Source: Sulfurimonas sp.
Lineage (GTDB): Bacteria > Campylobacterota > Campylobacteria > Campylobacterales > Sulfurimonadaceae
NCBI GenBank assembly: GCA_028687935.1
Contig: JAQTZE010000002.1
Location: 124,001-188,000, forward strand
DNA length: 64,000 nucleotides
Direction: 5' to 3'
Shown: in pieces, positions 27,402 to 38,027 of the stretch
Position numbering within the stretch: the first letter of the stretch is position 1
How the letters are laid out: every line of letters starts with the position of its first letter
Translations under genes and position numbers: made by a program
Notes under the pieces: generated by a model
Databases searched by the model: none
What the model was told of the DNA's origin: nothing
The model's input: the letters and a program-made list of their open reading frames with translations, nothing else

Positions 27402-28925
27402 TTAGTTTAATTCTTCTTCATCTTCTTGTAACTCATCTTTATGCAATGGCTTCATTGCAGGGAAGAGTAATACATCACGGATTGAGTGCTCATTTGTCAA
27501 AAGCATGACAAGTCTGTCTATTCCAATCCCTTGACCCGCTGTTGGAGCCATACCGTAGCTAAGTGCATCGATGAAATCTTCATCCATCTCATGTGCTTCA
27601 TCATCTCCACTATCTTTTGCTTGCATCTGACCTTCAAAACGTCCGAGTTGATCGACAGGATCGTTTAACTCGCTAAAGGCATTTGCGATCTCTCTCCCTG
27701 CAATAAAAAGCTCAAATCTCTCTGTAATGTCAGGATTGATATCGCTTCTACGTGCAAGTGGAGATATCTCTACTGGATACTCTGTAATGAAAGTCGGGTC
27801 AATGAGTTTTTCTTCAACGAACTCATCAAAAAGTTCACCTTGAAGTTGCCCTAAGTTCAGTCCTGGTTTTACTGTAATATTTTTCGATTTTAAAAACGCA
27901 AGAATTTTTTCTTTGTCATGAACAACATCTGCAGGCACATCGCCGATAGTTGAGAGGGATTCTATCAGTGGAATCTCTTGAAAGTTTTCAAAGTTTATCT
28001 CCATATCTCCATAAGGAAGAAGAGTAGGGAGATTGAGGTGATCAAAAAGATAGTGAAAATACTCTTTAGTGATGATGATAAGATCTTTGTATGTTTTGTA
28101 TGCCCAATAAAACTCAATCGATGTAAATTCTGGATTGTGTGTTGCATCCATTCCTTCATTTCTAAAGTTTCTATTGATCTCAAATACAGCCTCAAAACCA
28201 CCGACTATAAGGCGTTTGAGGTAAAGTTCTGGAGCGATACGGAGGTATCTATCGATTTTAAGTGCATTGTGATGGGTAACAAAAGGCTTTGCGTTTGCTC
28301 CGCCTGCAATAGGATGCATCATTGGCGTTTCAACTTCTAAAAAGCCTTTATCCTCAAAGAATCTTCGTGTCAAAGAGATAACGTTTGAACGGATTCTAAA
28401 TGTCTTGCGAACATCAGCATTCATAATAAGGTCGAGATAGCGTTTTCTATAGCGAGTCTCTTTATCTGTGATACCGTGGAACTTCTCAGGAAGTGGTGAG
28501 ATAGCTTTTGTAAGGAGTTTAAATGTTGAAGCATGAAGAGAAAGCTCACCTTGACCCGTTACAAATGGATACCCGCCGATTTCGACTATATCTCCTGCTT
28601 CGATGTTTTTCTTGAATACATCATTGTAAAAGCCCTCAGGAAGATGGTCTCGTGCTACATAGACCTGAAGTGTTCCACTCTCATCTTCGATTTGTATAAA
28701 ACTTGCTTTTCCCATTATACGAAAGAGTTTAATGCGTCCGCTAACCACATAGTGACGGTGTTCATCACGCTTTGTCTCTATTTCAAAAATATCTGAGTTT
28801 ACATTGATATATTTTTTTATTGTGGTATTTCTTTTAGAGTCATTTGCATAAGGGTTTATTCCCATGCTTTTTAATAATTCTGCTTTTTCAATTCTTTGTT
28901 GTATAAACTTGTTGTCAAAAATCAA
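27402..28925 (-). CDS. lysS: Lysyl-tRNA synthetase, class II
   Basis: Charges tRNA-Lys. 507 residues: N-terminal OB-fold anticodon-binding domain (about 55-150, [17 protein letters not shown]), then the class II catalytic core with motif 1 ([11 protein letters not shown]), motif 2 ([18 protein letters not shown]) and motif 3 ([11 protein letters not shown]). The start is TTG 28925 with AAAGGA seven bases before it. It follows fur after 22 bp. Confidence 0.97.
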   Translation of the reverse strand: MIFDNKFIQQRIEKAELLKSMGINPYANDSKRNTTIKKYINVNSDIFEIETKRDEHRHYVVSGRIKLFRIMGKASFIQIEDESGTLQVYVARDHLPEGFYNDVFKKNIEAGDIVEIGGYPFVTGQGELSLHASTFKLLTKAISPLPEKFHGITDKETRYRKRYLDLIMNADVRKTFRIRSNVISLTRRFFEDKGFLEVETPMMHPIAGGANAKPFVTHHNALKIDRYLRIAPELYLKRLIVGGFEAVFEINRNFRNEGMDATHNPEFTSIEFYWAYKTYKDLIIITKEYFHYLFDHLNLPTLLPYGDMEINFENFQEIPLIESLSTIGDVPADVVHDKEKILAFLKSKNITVKPGLNLGQLQGELFDEFVEEKLIDPTFITEYPVEISPLARRSDINPDITERFELFIAGREIANAFSELNDPVDQLGRFEGQMQAKDSGDDEAHEMDEDFIDALSYGMAPTAGQGIGIDRLVMLLTNEHSIRDVLLFPAMKPLHKDELQEDEEELN

Positions 28926-28947
28926 TACTATGTCCTTTTATCTTGTT

Positions 28948-29427
28948 TTATTTGTTCTGGCATTTTTTGCAAATACCATAAATCTGCATGGAGTGGTCAA
29001 GCATTTTAAAGCCTAAAGTGTCCGTGATTGCGTGTTGACGCTCTTCTATTTTTTCATCCACAAATTCTGTGATTGTTCCACACTCTGTGCAGATGATATG
29101 ATCATGATGTTCTTTCGTCCCGAGTTCATATTTTTTGCCCTGTGCACCAAAAGATAAAGATGTCACTACATTGGAGTCTTCAAGTAGAGAAAGTGTTCTA
29201 TAAACAGTCGCTATTCCTGTATTTAAATCAGGGTATTTTTCCTGGATAAGATTGTAGAGAAGTTCTGGAGTCAAATGCTCATTAGAGTTATAAAGTGTCT
29301 CAAGAATCACTTCTCTTTGGATAGTAAATTTAAGGTTATTTTTTTTTAATAATACTTTAAAATCATTGAGTAACTCTTCATATCCAACAGTTTTTGTATT
29401 GAAGTTTGTCGTGACTTTAGATGCCAT
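28948..29427 (-). CDS. fur: Ferric uptake regulator Fur
   Basis: Iron-dependent repressor of iron uptake genes. 159 residues: winged helix (NLKFTIQREVILETLYNSNEH and NTGIATVYRTLSLLED), then the metal-binding dimer domain with HHDHIICTECG and a C-terminal CKKC, giving the two CxxC zinc pairs. ATG 29427 was chosen because it follows the cvpA stop by one base and has GGAA upstream; a longer frame running into cvpA is not conserved. Lies between cvpA and lysS. Confidence 0.96.
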   Translation of the reverse strand: MASKVTTNFNTKTVGYEELLNDFKVLLKKNNLKFTIQREVILETLYNSNEHLTPELLYNLIQEKYPDLNTGIATVYRTLSLLEDSNVVTSLSFGAQGKKYELGTKEHHDHIICTECGTITEFVDEKIEERQHAITDTLGFKMLDHSMQIYGICKKCQNK

Positions 29428-29428
29428 G

Positions 29429-30094
29429 TTATTTATTTCCAGCTTCTTGAGTTTGGAGCTCTTTAGAGATGTTTTGTGTGCTTTTTTCGAGTCCATTTTT
29501 TACTTCATTTGCTATCGCTGTAGTTGTACTCTCTTTGATCTCTTCGACTTTAGTATCAAGGGCATCTGAACCCTCTTTGAGAGTTGCGTTTATATCAGCA
29601 CTAATTTCTACAGGGTCTATTTTCATAACAAATGCGCCTGTTTCAACGAGTAATGGAAAGAGAACGCTTGTCTGCATGATAGGATCTATCGTAGCTTTAA
29701 GCGCTTTGATATTGTAGGCGGCATGTGCGATAACTGCAGCGATAAGAAAAAACTTACTTGCTCCAAAAAGAAAACCTAAAAGTTTGTCTATCGGGCCAAG
29801 ACCACTTAGTGAACTTAACTTTTTAAATAAAACACCTGCAATAACCATAATAAGCCAAAACGCAGCTAAAGTAACTAAAAAGCCTGTAAAGTTTACAGCC
29901 GCACTATTTTCAAACTTGAATATTGCATCACTGAGATACTGACCGACTTCATTGCCAACACGTGAAGCGATAAAGATACCACCAATGATACCGATAAGAC
30001 CGAACAACTCTTTGAAAAATCCATTCAGGATTCCTTTCATACCTAAAAGAAGGATGATAGCTCCAGCTACGAGATCAAAATAACTAATTTCCAT
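29429..30094 (-). CDS. cvpA: CvpA family inner membrane protein
   Basis: 221 residues with about four membrane segments in the first 155 (FDLVAGAIILLLGMKGILNG is the family start) and a helical cytoplasmic tail. CvpA proteins are linked to colicin V production and envelope stress tolerance; the mechanism is not established. It overlaps the upstream diguanylate cyclase by 11 bp and precedes fur by one base. Confidence 0.88.
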   Translation of the reverse strand: MEISYFDLVAGAIILLLGMKGILNGFFKELFGLIGIIGGIFIASRVGNEVGQYLSDAIFKFENSAAVNFTGFLVTLAAFWLIMVIAGVLFKKLSSLSGLGPIDKLLGFLFGASKFFLIAAVIAHAAYNIKALKATIDPIMQTSVLFPLLVETGAFVMKIDPVEISADINATLKEGSDALDTKVEEIKESTTTAIANEVKNGLEKSTQNISKELQTQEAGNK

Positions 30095-31004
30095 TTTCTA
30101 CTTCCGAATACATTTGATTTTTTCCATTGTTTTTTGCTTTATAGAGCGCTTTATCTGCTCTATTCATGAGAGAGTCTTCTGTATCTCCAGTTTTAAAACA
30201 GGTAGTTCCGATACTTGTTGTGACGCTCATACTTTGATTTTTATAGATAAGTTTGTTCTTTCTTACCAATTCTAAAAGACGTGTTGTGATGCTTCTACAG
30301 AGGATGGCATCTATTCTGTTGAGGACAATAACAAACTCTTCGCCACCATATCTAAAAATCCTATCTCCATCTCTTAATGTTTTTCTTAAGATATTCGCAA
30401 TAAAGATCAAGATTTTGTCTCCAGCAATATGCCCATAAGTGTCGTTGATCACTTTAAAATCATCAATATCGAGAATCAAAACATGAATTTCATAATTTAC
30501 ATTTTCTCTACTGCATATTTCATGTAAATAGGATGAAAGTGCACGTCTATTATAGACTTTAGTGAGTGAATCGAGGTTTGATGTCTCTTCGAGCTCTTTG
30601 ACTTGTTTGGCAAGTTGAGCGATTACATTGTTGGCTTTTTTGACTTCGTCCGTCATATGCGTTTGTATAGTGTTGAAATGCTCAGTTAATTTTGGAAGAT
30701 CAATCATACTGCAGTGCTCATCGACCGCTTTTTTATGCATATCAGCAATTTGTTCAAATTGATCATTTGTATTTTGATAAGAAGATATACTTTTTTTTGC
30801 AAGCTCTTTGTAAGAGTTTGTAAAGTACATTTTGCTTTCATCAAGCGAATCTAATCGATGTTCATCTATAGAGCCGACGGTAGCTCTTGCATCATCGAGA
30901 TAAATTCTGATTTGCTCAAGTGTAGCATTTTCTTCCCCATCTATCTGCTCAAGAAGATCAGTGTACATTTGAGTTACAAGAGCTTTTAGATCATCTTTAT
31001 GCAT
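30084..31004 (-). CDS. Diguanylate cyclase (GGDEF)
   Basis: 306 residues, no membrane segment. The N-terminal half (about 1-140) is helical with coiled-coil character and no recognised sensor. The C-terminal GGDEF domain has the active-site GGEEF (FRYGGEEFVIVL, near 220) and the usual DLDDF-like metal region (ILDIDDFKVINDTYGH). It should make c-di-GMP. An inhibitory RxxD is not obvious. First gene of the run leading to cvpA and fur. Confidence 0.93.
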   Translation of the reverse strand: MHKDDLKALVTQMYTDLLEQIDGEENATLEQIRIYLDDARATVGSIDEHRLDSLDESKMYFTNSYKELAKKSISSYQNTNDQFEQIADMHKKAVDEHCSMIDLPKLTEHFNTIQTHMTDEVKKANNVIAQLAKQVKELEETSNLDSLTKVYNRRALSSYLHEICSRENVNYEIHVLILDIDDFKVINDTYGHIAGDKILIFIANILRKTLRDGDRIFRYGGEEFVIVLNRIDAILCRSITTRLLELVRKNKLIYKNQSMSVTTSIGTTCFKTGDTEDSLMNRADKALYKAKNNGKNQMYSEVENGN

Positions 31005-31120
31005 TCTCTATCCATGTTAAAATATTTCGTCATTATACATGCTAAAGCATAAAAAAAGCTTTCATAGTATCTAGAGAGTAGTCATAGATAAGTATCAGAG
31101 CAATTTTAGTTCTTTTTGGA

Positions 31121-31126
31121 TAAAAT
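31121..31126 (+). promoter_or_regulatory. Putative -10 of aroF
   Basis: TAAAAT at 31121-31126 follows a T-rich stretch, as usual in sigma-70 promoters of Campylobacterota, which have weak -35 elements. The predicted leader is about 23 nt and contains AAGG before the ATG at 31156. Confidence 0.4.
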
Positions 31127-31155
31127 CTCAAAAATTATATAAATAAGGTTTTATT

Positions 31156-32505
31156 ATGAGTACTTGGAATCCATCCTCTTGGAGAGAAAAACCAATTTTA
31201 CAACAACCTACATATCCAAACCAAGATGAACTAAGTAAAGTATTGTCAGAACTTAAAAATTATCCGCCACTTGTTTTTGCAGGTGAAGCACGTTCTTTAA
31301 AAGAGCAGTTGGCAAATGTTGCAGAGGGAAATGCATTTTTACTTCAGGGTGGAGATTGTGCTGAGAGCTTTAGCGAGTTTCATGCGGTAAATATCCGTGA
31401 TACATTCAAAGCGATCTTGCAGATGTCAGTTGTGATGACTTATGCCGGTGGACTTCCTGTGGTAAAAGTTGGTCGTTTAGGCGGACAGTTTGCAAAACCA
31501 CGTTCAAGTGACACTGAGACTTTTGACGGTGTAACACTTGACTCATATCGCGGAGACATCATCAACGGTGTAGAGTTTACGAAAGAATCACGTACGCCTG
31601 ATCCACAAAGAATGATCAAAGCATATAATCAATCAGCAGCAACAATGAACTTACTCCGTGCCTTTGCATCAGGTGGTTTAGCTGATCTACATCAGGTACA
31701 TAAATGGACTTTGGATTTTGCACACAAAAGTGAAATCAGCCAAAAGTTTGAAGATTTAGCAGAAGATATTGGTAAATCTCTTAAATTCATGGAAGCGTGT
31801 GGTATCAACTCTAAAACATACAGAACGCTCAGAGAGACAGACTTCTTTACATCACATGAAGCACTACTTCTTCCTTACGAAGAAGCGTTTACAAGAAAAG
31901 ACTCTTTGACGGGCGAGTGGTATGATACTTCTGCACATATGCTTTGGATCGGAGATAGAACACGTCAGCTTGATGGCGCGCATGTAGAGTATATGAGAGG
32001 AATCAAAAACCCTATTGGTGTTAAAGCAGGTCCAAGTATGGATCCTGAAGATTTGGTAAGACTTGTAAATAAACTCAACCCTGAAAATGAAGCGGGAAGA
32101 CTCAATATCATCGTAAGAATGGGTGCAGATAAAGTTGGTGATGGTATGCCAAAACTCATTCGTGCTATTGAGCGTGAAGGTATGAAAGTTGTATGGTCTT
32201 GTGATCCTATGCACGGAAATACTATTAAATCGTCCAACAATTTCAAAACACGTCCTGTGGATGCGGTACTTACTGAGATGAAACAGTTCTTCCAAGTACA
32301 CAAATCTGAAGGTACATTCGGCGGCGGTGTGCACTTAGAGATGACTGGTAAAAATGTTACTGAGTGTATAGGTGGTTCTTTTGTTGTTACTGAAGAAGAT
32401 TTAAGCTCTCGTTACCACACACATTGTGACCCACGTCTAAACGCAGATCAGGCTCTAGAACTTGCATTTTTAATTGCAGATTCTCTCAAAGAAGCTCATA
32501 AATAA
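31156..32505 (+). CDS. aroF: 3-deoxy-7-phosphoheptulonate synthase, class II
   Basis: First enzyme of the shikimate pathway, joining phosphoenolpyruvate and erythrose 4-phosphate. 449 residues of the plant-like class II family: [24 protein letters not shown] (substrate-binding Arg and Lys), [27 protein letters not shown] and GGVHLEMTG. Complete. Together with aroE and trpE it shows local aromatic amino acid synthesis. The 3' end overlaps convergent uup by 10 bp. Confidence 0.97.
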   Translation: MSTWNPSSWREKPILQQPTYPNQDELSKVLSELKNYPPLVFAGEARSLKEQLANVAEGNAFLLQGGDCAESFSEFHAVNIRDTFKAILQMSVVMTYAGGLPVVKVGRLGGQFAKPRSSDTETFDGVTLDSYRGDIINGVEFTKESRTPDPQRMIKAYNQSAATMNLLRAFASGGLADLHQVHKWTLDFAHKSEISQKFEDLAEDIGKSLKFMEACGINSKTYRTLRETDFFTSHEALLLPYEEAFTRKDSLTGEWYDTSAHMLWIGDRTRQLDGAHVEYMRGIKNPIGVKAGPSMDPEDLVRLVNKLNPENEAGRLNIIVRMGADKVGDGMPKLIRAIEREGMKVVWSCDPMHGNTIKSSNNFKTRPVDAVLTEMKQFFQVHKSEGTFGGGVHLEMTGKNVTECIGGSFVVTEEDLSSRYHTHCDPRLNADQALELAFLIADSLKEAHK

Positions 32506-34436
32506 GAGTTTATCTCTTCTTCTTTTTCTTGTATAGTTAAAAGCTCTTCAACTTTTAGCTCATACAAGGCTTCTAACTCTTCTAACTCTTTTGCCAAAAT
32601 TGTAATCCCTATCTTTTCATAACACTTTGGATCAGCGAGACAGGTATTCTTCTCTTGCATCTTTACTTCTATTGCATCGATCTCTTCTGGAAGTTTCTCA
32701 AGGGCTATCTTTTCTTTGTAGGTGAGCTTGAGCGTTTTTACTTTTTCTCTTAGCTGTGTTTTTGGCTTCTCTTCAACCTTTTGCATATCTTCGAGCTCTT
32801 GAAGCTCTTTTTCCATCTCAAGGTACTCAGAATACTCCTGATGTGACTCTTCTATATGTTTGTCTTTTTTGAAGATAAAGAGTTTTTTCGCGATCTTGTC
32901 CACAAAGTATCTATCGTGGCTTACGATGATAACGGCACCGCTAAAGTTTGTGAGCTGTTCTTCGAGAATATTTATCGTCGGGATATCAAGATCGTTTGTC
33001 GGCTCATCGAGGATAAGGATATCGACATCTTTTGTAAAGAGCAGGGCGAGTGCGATACGGTTTTTTTCACCGCCGCTGAGCACGCCTATTTTTTTGTCCA
33101 AAAACTCTCTTGGAAAGAGAAAGTTTTTGAGATATCCAAAGACATGCATGTCACTGCCACGGACATTGACTCTATCTCCTCCGTTTGGACAAAAGGTCTC
33201 GATGAGATTTTTGTCATCATCAAGCAGCTCTCTGTGCTGGTCAAAGTAGCCTATCTTAAACTCACCGCGTTTAATCTTTCCGCTTGTCGGTTCTATGCGT
33301 CCGAGCAGAGTTTTGAGCAGGGTAGATTTGCCACTTCCATTTGGTCCGACGATGGCGATGACATCTTTTTGTAGGATGCGTGTGGAGAAGTTTTTGAGAA
33401 GCTCTTTACTCCCGAGTGTGAGACTTATATCTTCGACTTCAAAGAGCATTTTTTGTCTATTGACACTTTTCTCACGATTGAAGTGTTTGGCTTCGCGTTG
33501 GAGTTCAAGAGACATTTTGCGTATCTGTGCCGGATTTGTTTTTGCACTCTCTCGAAGATCCATCAAGCGCTCTTTGCGTCCTTCGTTGCGTTTGAGACGT
33601 GCGCGCACACCTTTTGCAAACCACTCGTTTTCACGTTTGAGAACATCAAGAAGATTATCATGCTGTTTTTCAAGCGTGCGTATCCACTCTGCTTTTTGTG
33701 TGAGGTAGTTGCTATATCCTCCGCTGTATTCTCTGAGGGAGCAATCCTCAACTTCTATGGATTTTGTAGCAATCCTGTCAATGAAATAGCGGTCATGTGA
33801 TATGAAGACAATGGTAAACTTTTCTTTGAGTAGGAGTTCCTCGAGGAACTCGACCATATAGACATCGAGGTGGTTGGTAGGTTCATCCAAAAGCAAGATG
33901 TCTGGTTTTTGCAGTAAGAGTGAAGCAAGTGCAACACGACGCTGTTCTCCACCGCTGAGCAGTGCTATGGGTTTGTCTTCATATTGTTTCAGGTCAAAGT
34001 GGTTGATAATACGTTCTATTTTGTCATCAAGATTCCATGCATTATGATGTTCAAGATAACGAGAGAGCATTTCATGTTCATCGATATAGTTTTTATTTTC
34101 AAAATTCTCAGCGAGCAGAAGTGAGAGTTCGTTATAGCGTGCCTTTGCACGATTAAGTTCAAAGAGTCCATCTTCAACAGCTTCTCTGACAGAGTGTCCC
34201 TCTTTGAAGTTTGGTCTTTGATCGAGCATTTTTATTTCAAGGTTTTGTTTAGAGATTCTATCACCGCTATCTTGAGCGAGAGAACCGTGGACTATCTTCA
34301 TAAGCGTAGATTTTCCGCTCCCATTTTTCCCGATGATTACGATACGCTCGCCTTCATCTACCTGAAAATTGATATCCACTAAAATCTTTTGCGCCGAATA
34401 ATGTTTTGATATTTTTTGTAAATCTATTAATGCCAT
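32496..34436 (-). CDS. uup: ABC-F ATPase, Uup-like
   Basis: Soluble tandem ABC protein of 646 residues with no membrane domain. The first ATPase has [17 protein letters not shown] and [11 protein letters not shown]; the second has [17 protein letters not shown] and [11 protein letters not shown]. They flank the ABC-F linker (about 240-320, rich in Arg/Lys). The C-terminal 100 residues are coiled coil, as in Uup. Such proteins act on ribosomes or on DNA branch structures. ATG 34436 starts the conserved region. Confidence 0.9.
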   Translation of the reverse strand: MALIDLQKISKHYSAQKILVDINFQVDEGERIVIIGKNGSGKSTLMKIVHGSLAQDSGDRISKQNLEIKMLDQRPNFKEGHSVREAVEDGLFELNRAKARYNELSLLLAENFENKNYIDEHEMLSRYLEHHNAWNLDDKIERIINHFDLKQYEDKPIALLSGGEQRRVALASLLLQKPDILLLDEPTNHLDVYMVEFLEELLLKEKFTIVFISHDRYFIDRIATKSIEVEDCSLREYSGGYSNYLTQKAEWIRTLEKQHDNLLDVLKRENEWFAKGVRARLKRNEGRKERLMDLRESAKTNPAQIRKMSLELQREAKHFNREKSVNRQKMLFEVEDISLTLGSKELLKNFSTRILQKDVIAIVGPNGSGKSTLLKTLLGRIEPTSGKIKRGEFKIGYFDQHRELLDDDKNLIETFCPNGGDRVNVRGSDMHVFGYLKNFLFPREFLDKKIGVLSGGEKNRIALALLFTKDVDILILDEPTNDLDIPTINILEEQLTNFSGAVIIVSHDRYFVDKIAKKLFIFKKDKHIEESHQEYSEYLEMEKELQELEDMQKVEEKPKTQLREKVKTLKLTYKEKIALEKLPEEIDAIEVKMQEKNTCLADPKCYEKIGITILAKELEELEALYELKVEELLTIQEKEEEINSYL

Positions 34437-34577
34437 GGTAGTTTTTCTCGCTCCCTGCAAAGGGTTTTGTTGAGGTTTTTATTGAAATAAATATTTTTCA
34501 TTAAAGTTATGCAATAGTAGCGTTTAGGAGGTTAATAGTCGCTGATTATTTCATATACTTAACTCTAGCCAAGTAAT

Positions 34578-34599
34578 TTGAGCAGATATTTTAGCTCAA
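34578..34599. promoter_or_regulatory. Inverted repeat upstream of the DUF2237 gene
   Basis: TTGAGC at 34578-34583 and GCTCAA at 34594-34599 form an inverted repeat with a 10-base spacer, in the divergent region between uup and the DUF2237 gene. It could be an operator; no clear promoter is attached. Confidence 0.3.
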
Positions 34600-34650
34600 C
34601 ATTGATTCAATAGTTTTCTGCTTCAATACGAATAAAAAAAGGGTACAAAT

Positions 34651-35037
34651 ATGCCAAAATATAGAGATTTTTATGAAGAGTTAAACGTACTTGGTGAACC
34701 GCTTGAACCGTGTAGTCTAGATCCGCTTACAGGTTTTTTTAGAACTGGCTCATGTAAAGTCACCCCTGAAAATAAAGCGCTTCATGCAGTTTGTATTTAT
34801 GCGACAAAAGAGTTTTTAGAATATTCTAAAAAAGCAGGCAATGATCTCTCGACTCCCATGCCAGAGCATAACTTTGCAGGTGTGAAGCCAGGACAGAGTT
34901 GGTGTCTCTCAGGTGGATATTTTATTCAATCTATAAAAGATGGTATGGCACCTCATATTTTTATCCATGCAACGCATCAGGCGATTTTACAACATGTGGA
35001 TTTAGAAACTTTGAAGAAGTTAGCTATCGATTTGTAA
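34651..35037 (+). CDS. DUF2237 family protein
   Basis: 128 residues, soluble. The whole chain matches the DUF2237 pattern as I know it: NVLGEPLEPCSLDPLTGFFR at the start, CKVTPENKALHAVC, FLEYSKKAGNDLSTPMPEH, FAGVKPGQSWCLS and ATHQAIL near the end. Function unknown. Conserved Cys residues (about 22, 35, 48, 93) may bind metal. It is separate from neighbours, 75 bp before the nuclease gene. Confidence 0.85.
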   Translation: MPKYRDFYEELNVLGEPLEPCSLDPLTGFFRTGSCKVTPENKALHAVCIYATKEFLEYSKKAGNDLSTPMPEHNFAGVKPGQSWCLSGGYFIQSIKDGMAPHIFIHATHQAILQHVDLETLKKLAIDL

Positions 35038-35069
35038 ATGGAATAATAGGACATCCTGCGGTTGAGAAT

Positions 35070-35088
35070 AGTGCTATAATAAAGCACT
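35070..35088 (+). promoter_or_regulatory. -10 inside a palindrome upstream of the beta-CASP gene
   Basis: TATAAT at 35075-35080 lies inside the inverted repeat AGTGCT-N7-AGCACT (35070-35088). A transcript would start near 35087, followed by a strong GGAGGTG site before ATG 35113. A repressor bound to the palindrome would cover the -10. Confidence 0.5.
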
Positions 35089-35112
35089 AGATAAATTCTT
35101 GGAGGTGTTATT

Positions 35113-36510
35113 ATGATTCATGTCACATCGTATGGAGCGGCGCAAGGTGTAACTGGTTCTTGCCATTTGCTCAAAATTGGTTCGATAAGGATTTTAGTTG
35201 ATTGTGGTCTTTTTCAAGGAGAAGGCTCAGATGAGAAAAATTATGAGCCATTTGCTTTTGATGTCAAAAAAATAAACTACCTCATTTTGACACATGGACA
35301 TCTTGATCATATTGGAAGAGTTGCGAAGCTTGTAAAAGAGGGCTTTAATGGAACTATTATCGCTACAAAACCGACAAAAGAGATAGCAAAAATTATGCTT
35401 CTTGATAGTGCTAAAATACTCAAAGAAGAGTATAAGACACTCAAAAGAAAAGCACGCAGACGCGGGGATGAAGAGAGCGTACAAGAACCTCTTTATTCAG
35501 AAGGTGATGTACATAATGTCTTTACAAAAAACTGGCATACTCTGGAGTATTTTGCTGAATTCAAACTCAAGCAACATATTGTCGTCACTTTGGCAAACGC
35601 AGGGCATATATTAGGCAGTGCCTTTGCAATGATAGATGCTCAGGATGAGGGGAAGCATAAACGCATCGTCTTTTCAGGCGATCTTGGCAGTCCAAATAGA
35701 TTGATAATAGATAATCCAGATAAGCTTGAGCGTGCCAATATCCTCTATGTAGAATCAACCTATGGTGATAGAGTTCATAAGCCACTTGAGCAAAGTATAG
35801 AAGAGTTCAAAAAAGCAGTGCAGATAACTCTCAAACGCAATGGAAATGTTATCATCCCATCCTTCGCGCTTGAGAGAACGCAAGAGATACTTTGGCTTTT
35901 ACATGAGATGCACGATAACGGAGAGTTGCCAAAATGCAGAGTCTTTTTAGACTCTCCACTTGCTATCAAAGCAACAGAACTTTATAACAAATATCCGATT
36001 CACTTGAGTGATGAACTAGAATATTATAAGGGAGGCGATCACAATCCTTTTTCGTTTAAATGGCTCGAAACTACACCTAAAAGTGATCAATCCATGGCGA
36101 TAAATAGTGTAAAGAAACGCTCTATCATCATCGCAGGAAGTGGGATGTGTAGTGGAGGGCGTATTATGCACCATCTCAAACATAGACTTTGGAATCCAAA
36201 AAATTCTATTGTTTTTGTTGGATTTCAAGTCGAGGGAACTCTTGGTCGTTCTATTATTGATGGCGCAAAATTTGTCAAGATATATTCTGAAGAGATTATT
36301 GTCAAAGCGCAGGTCTTTACTATCAACGGTTTTTCAGCACATGCGGATCAGAGTGAACTACTTGATTGGATAGGTGGAGTAAAAGGGCTTGATACGCTTT
36401 GTTTAGTGCATGGTGAAGTGGATAATATGGAGATTTTTGCTAAAGTGATACAGGAACGTTTTGGATATGAAGCGCTTATTGTCGAGCCAAAGGTTACGCT
36501 TGCTTTATAA
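35113..36510 (+). CDS. Metallo-beta-lactamase fold beta-CASP nuclease
   Basis: 465 residues. The zinc motif HGHLDHIGR has His61, His63, Asp65, His66; later ligands are in GHILGSAF and FSGDLG. The beta-CASP insertion has SGMCSGGRIMHHL and the final motif GFSAHADQ. This architecture is that of CPSF-73/YSH1-like RNA-processing nucleases, found in bacteria as putative RNA endo/exonucleases; it is distinct from RNase J. The substrate is not known. The last bases overlap a convergent small membrane gene. Confidence 0.88.
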   Translation: MIHVTSYGAAQGVTGSCHLLKIGSIRILVDCGLFQGEGSDEKNYEPFAFDVKKINYLILTHGHLDHIGRVAKLVKEGFNGTIIATKPTKEIAKIMLLDSAKILKEEYKTLKRKARRRGDEESVQEPLYSEGDVHNVFTKNWHTLEYFAEFKLKQHIVVTLANAGHILGSAFAMIDAQDEGKHKRIVFSGDLGSPNRLIIDNPDKLERANILYVESTYGDRVHKPLEQSIEEFKKAVQITLKRNGNVIIPSFALERTQEILWLLHEMHDNGELPKCRVFLDSPLAIKATELYNKYPIHLSDELEYYKGGDHNPFSFKWLETTPKSDQSMAINSVKKRSIIIAGSGMCSGGRIMHHLKHRLWNPKNSIVFVGFQVEGTLGRSIIDGAKFVKIYSEEIIVKAQVFTINGFSAHADQSELLDWIGGVKGLDTLCLVHGEVDNMEIFAKVIQERFGYEALIVEPKVTLAL

Positions 36511-36822
36511 AGGCTGCGTTTCTTCGTAGCACAACATTTTTGCACAGTACCAATCTGCTATAGCTTTATCGTTATATTGGTACTCTCTTTGGTTGGGAGG
36601 AATGACGCTGTTTCTGAGTTTTGAGCGGATGATTCCCATAATGATAAAGCTTAGTACGAGTGATAAAAGTGCTAAGAAAAAATCATACAAAAACCAAACG
36701 ATAAAAAAAATAGTAAAAGTGGTGAACTGTAATAAGAGTCTTAGTACAAACGCAAGAAGCCTGCATCTTTTTGTATGCAGCTTAGGTGTTGGTTCTAAAA
36801 GATGAATTGTCTCAGTATGCAT
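36505..36822 (-). CDS. Small membrane protein of unknown function
   Basis: 105 residues with two adjacent hydrophobic segments (about 23-42 and 46-64) flanked by basic residues. The N-terminus and a C-terminal domain of about 40 residues are probably cytoplasmic; the tail has the Trp/Cys-containing ADWYCAKMLCYEE. No family recognised. It lies 23 bp after chaA on the same strand, possibly one transcript. The stop overlaps the beta-CASP gene by 6 bp. Confidence 0.6.
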   Translation of the reverse strand: MHTETIHLLEPTPKLHTKRCRLLAFVLRLLLQFTTFTIFFIVWFLYDFFLALLSLVLSFIIMGIIRSKLRNSVIPPNQREYQYNDKAIADWYCAKMLCYEETQPL

Positions 36823-36845
36823 ACAAAATCCTTTCGAGGCTGCGT

Positions 36846-38015
36846 TTAATAATAAATAGCGATAATGGCAAAGGCAAGAAAGAACATTAAATGAGACATT
36901 CCCTCAAAATAGTTTGTCTGCCCTTCATCCGTAGTTTTCCATGCCAAAATAATGGTAAGAATAAGCGCGCCGATTTCAAGCGGATTGAAATCAAGTGTAA
37001 AGCGGATATCACTTGCATAGGCAAGTGCCATAAGTATGGGAACTGTTAAAAGTATAGAGACGGTTGAAGCACCCATGGCGATATTGACAACTCTTTGTAT
37101 CTCATCATTTTTTGCTGCCTTGATGGCTGTGACAATCTCTGGAGAGACTGCTACTATAGCGATGATAAGCCCTGAAATACCAGCCGAGATACCATACTCT
37201 TTTGCAAGTTTGACACCATCAGTTGCAAAGACCTCTGCACCAAAAGCAATGATGGCGATGAACAAAAATATCGAGGCGATAAGTCCAAGTATATTGAACT
37301 TTTCAAAGATATAGTCATCTTCATCTTGCGTTTGTATCTCTAAATTTTCTTTTGCCATCTTTCTTTTCATACGGAAGATTCTACTTCTTGCTGTTTGTTT
37401 GAAAAAGTGTGTATGCGTTTTTGTCTGAAAAACTAAGATAACAAAATAAAAGAGTAATAAAAGAGCAGCAATAGCAATAGAAGCATCTTCTATAACACTT
37501 GGATCATGTGCTCCTGAACTTAATACACCAGGGACTAAGAGAGCTGCAGCAGTTACAAAGAGTATCGTCGTATATGCACTTGATGTCTCTTTATTGTGCT
37601 CTTGTTCAGTGAACCTCAAACCGCCCAAAAATACAGCCAGACCTAAAAGTACATTCATATCTACAATAACGGCAGAGATAATACCGCCTTTGACGGTGTC
37701 TATGACTTCAGGATTTGTCACAGCTTGAAGCAAGATGACATACAAAAGTATGATCTCAACAACAACTGCGCTCATTGTCAGTACAAAGCTACCGTAGGGC
37801 TCTTGCAGTCGCTCTGAGAGAATTTCTGCGACTTCAGATACCGTCAGAGAGAGTGAACCTATCCCGATGGCTGCAAATAGTGTTGCCATACCGCCTTGCC
37901 CGCTTTTATGTAAATAAAAAGCAAAGAGTATACTTGCTACTCCTAAAAATATATCCCAATAATCTTCGATAAAAAATTTTAATTTATTGTTTGGTTTTTG
38001 AATTGTTTCGTCCAA
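36846..38015 (-). CDS. chaA: ChaA-like calcium/cation:proton antiporter
   Basis: 389 residues, about 11 membrane segments in two inverted halves of the CaCA superfamily. The first repeat VSEVAEILSERLQEPYGSFVL closely follows ChaA, as does GLAVFLGGLRFTEQEHN. The second repeat has AVSPEIVTAIKAAKNDEIQ and NIAMGASTVSILL. A charged loop (about 200-240) separates the halves. It probably exports Ca2+ or Na+/K+ for protons. TTG start 38015 with AGGGAG. Adjacent to mgtE, so the two form a divalent cation pair. Confidence 0.88.
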   Translation of the reverse strand: MDETIQKPNNKLKFFIEDYWDIFLGVASILFAFYLHKSGQGGMATLFAAIGIGSLSLTVSEVAEILSERLQEPYGSFVLTMSAVVVEIILLYVILLQAVTNPEVIDTVKGGIISAVIVDMNVLLGLAVFLGGLRFTEQEHNKETSSAYTTILFVTAAALLVPGVLSSGAHDPSVIEDASIAIAALLLLFYFVILVFQTKTHTHFFKQTARSRIFRMKRKMAKENLEIQTQDEDDYIFEKFNILGLIASIFLFIAIIAFGAEVFATDGVKLAKEYGISAGISGLIIAIVAVSPEIVTAIKAAKNDEIQRVVNIAMGASTVSILLTVPILMALAYASDIRFTLDFNPLEIGALILTIILAWKTTDEGQTNYFEGMSHLMFFLAFAIIAIYY

Positions 38016-38027
38016 AATCTTTGCTCC

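Noticed and set aside
34600..34620. Fnr-type box near the DUF2237 gene (TTGATTCAA)
   Set aside because: The half-sites are directly joined without the 4-base spacer needed for Crp/Fnr proteins.
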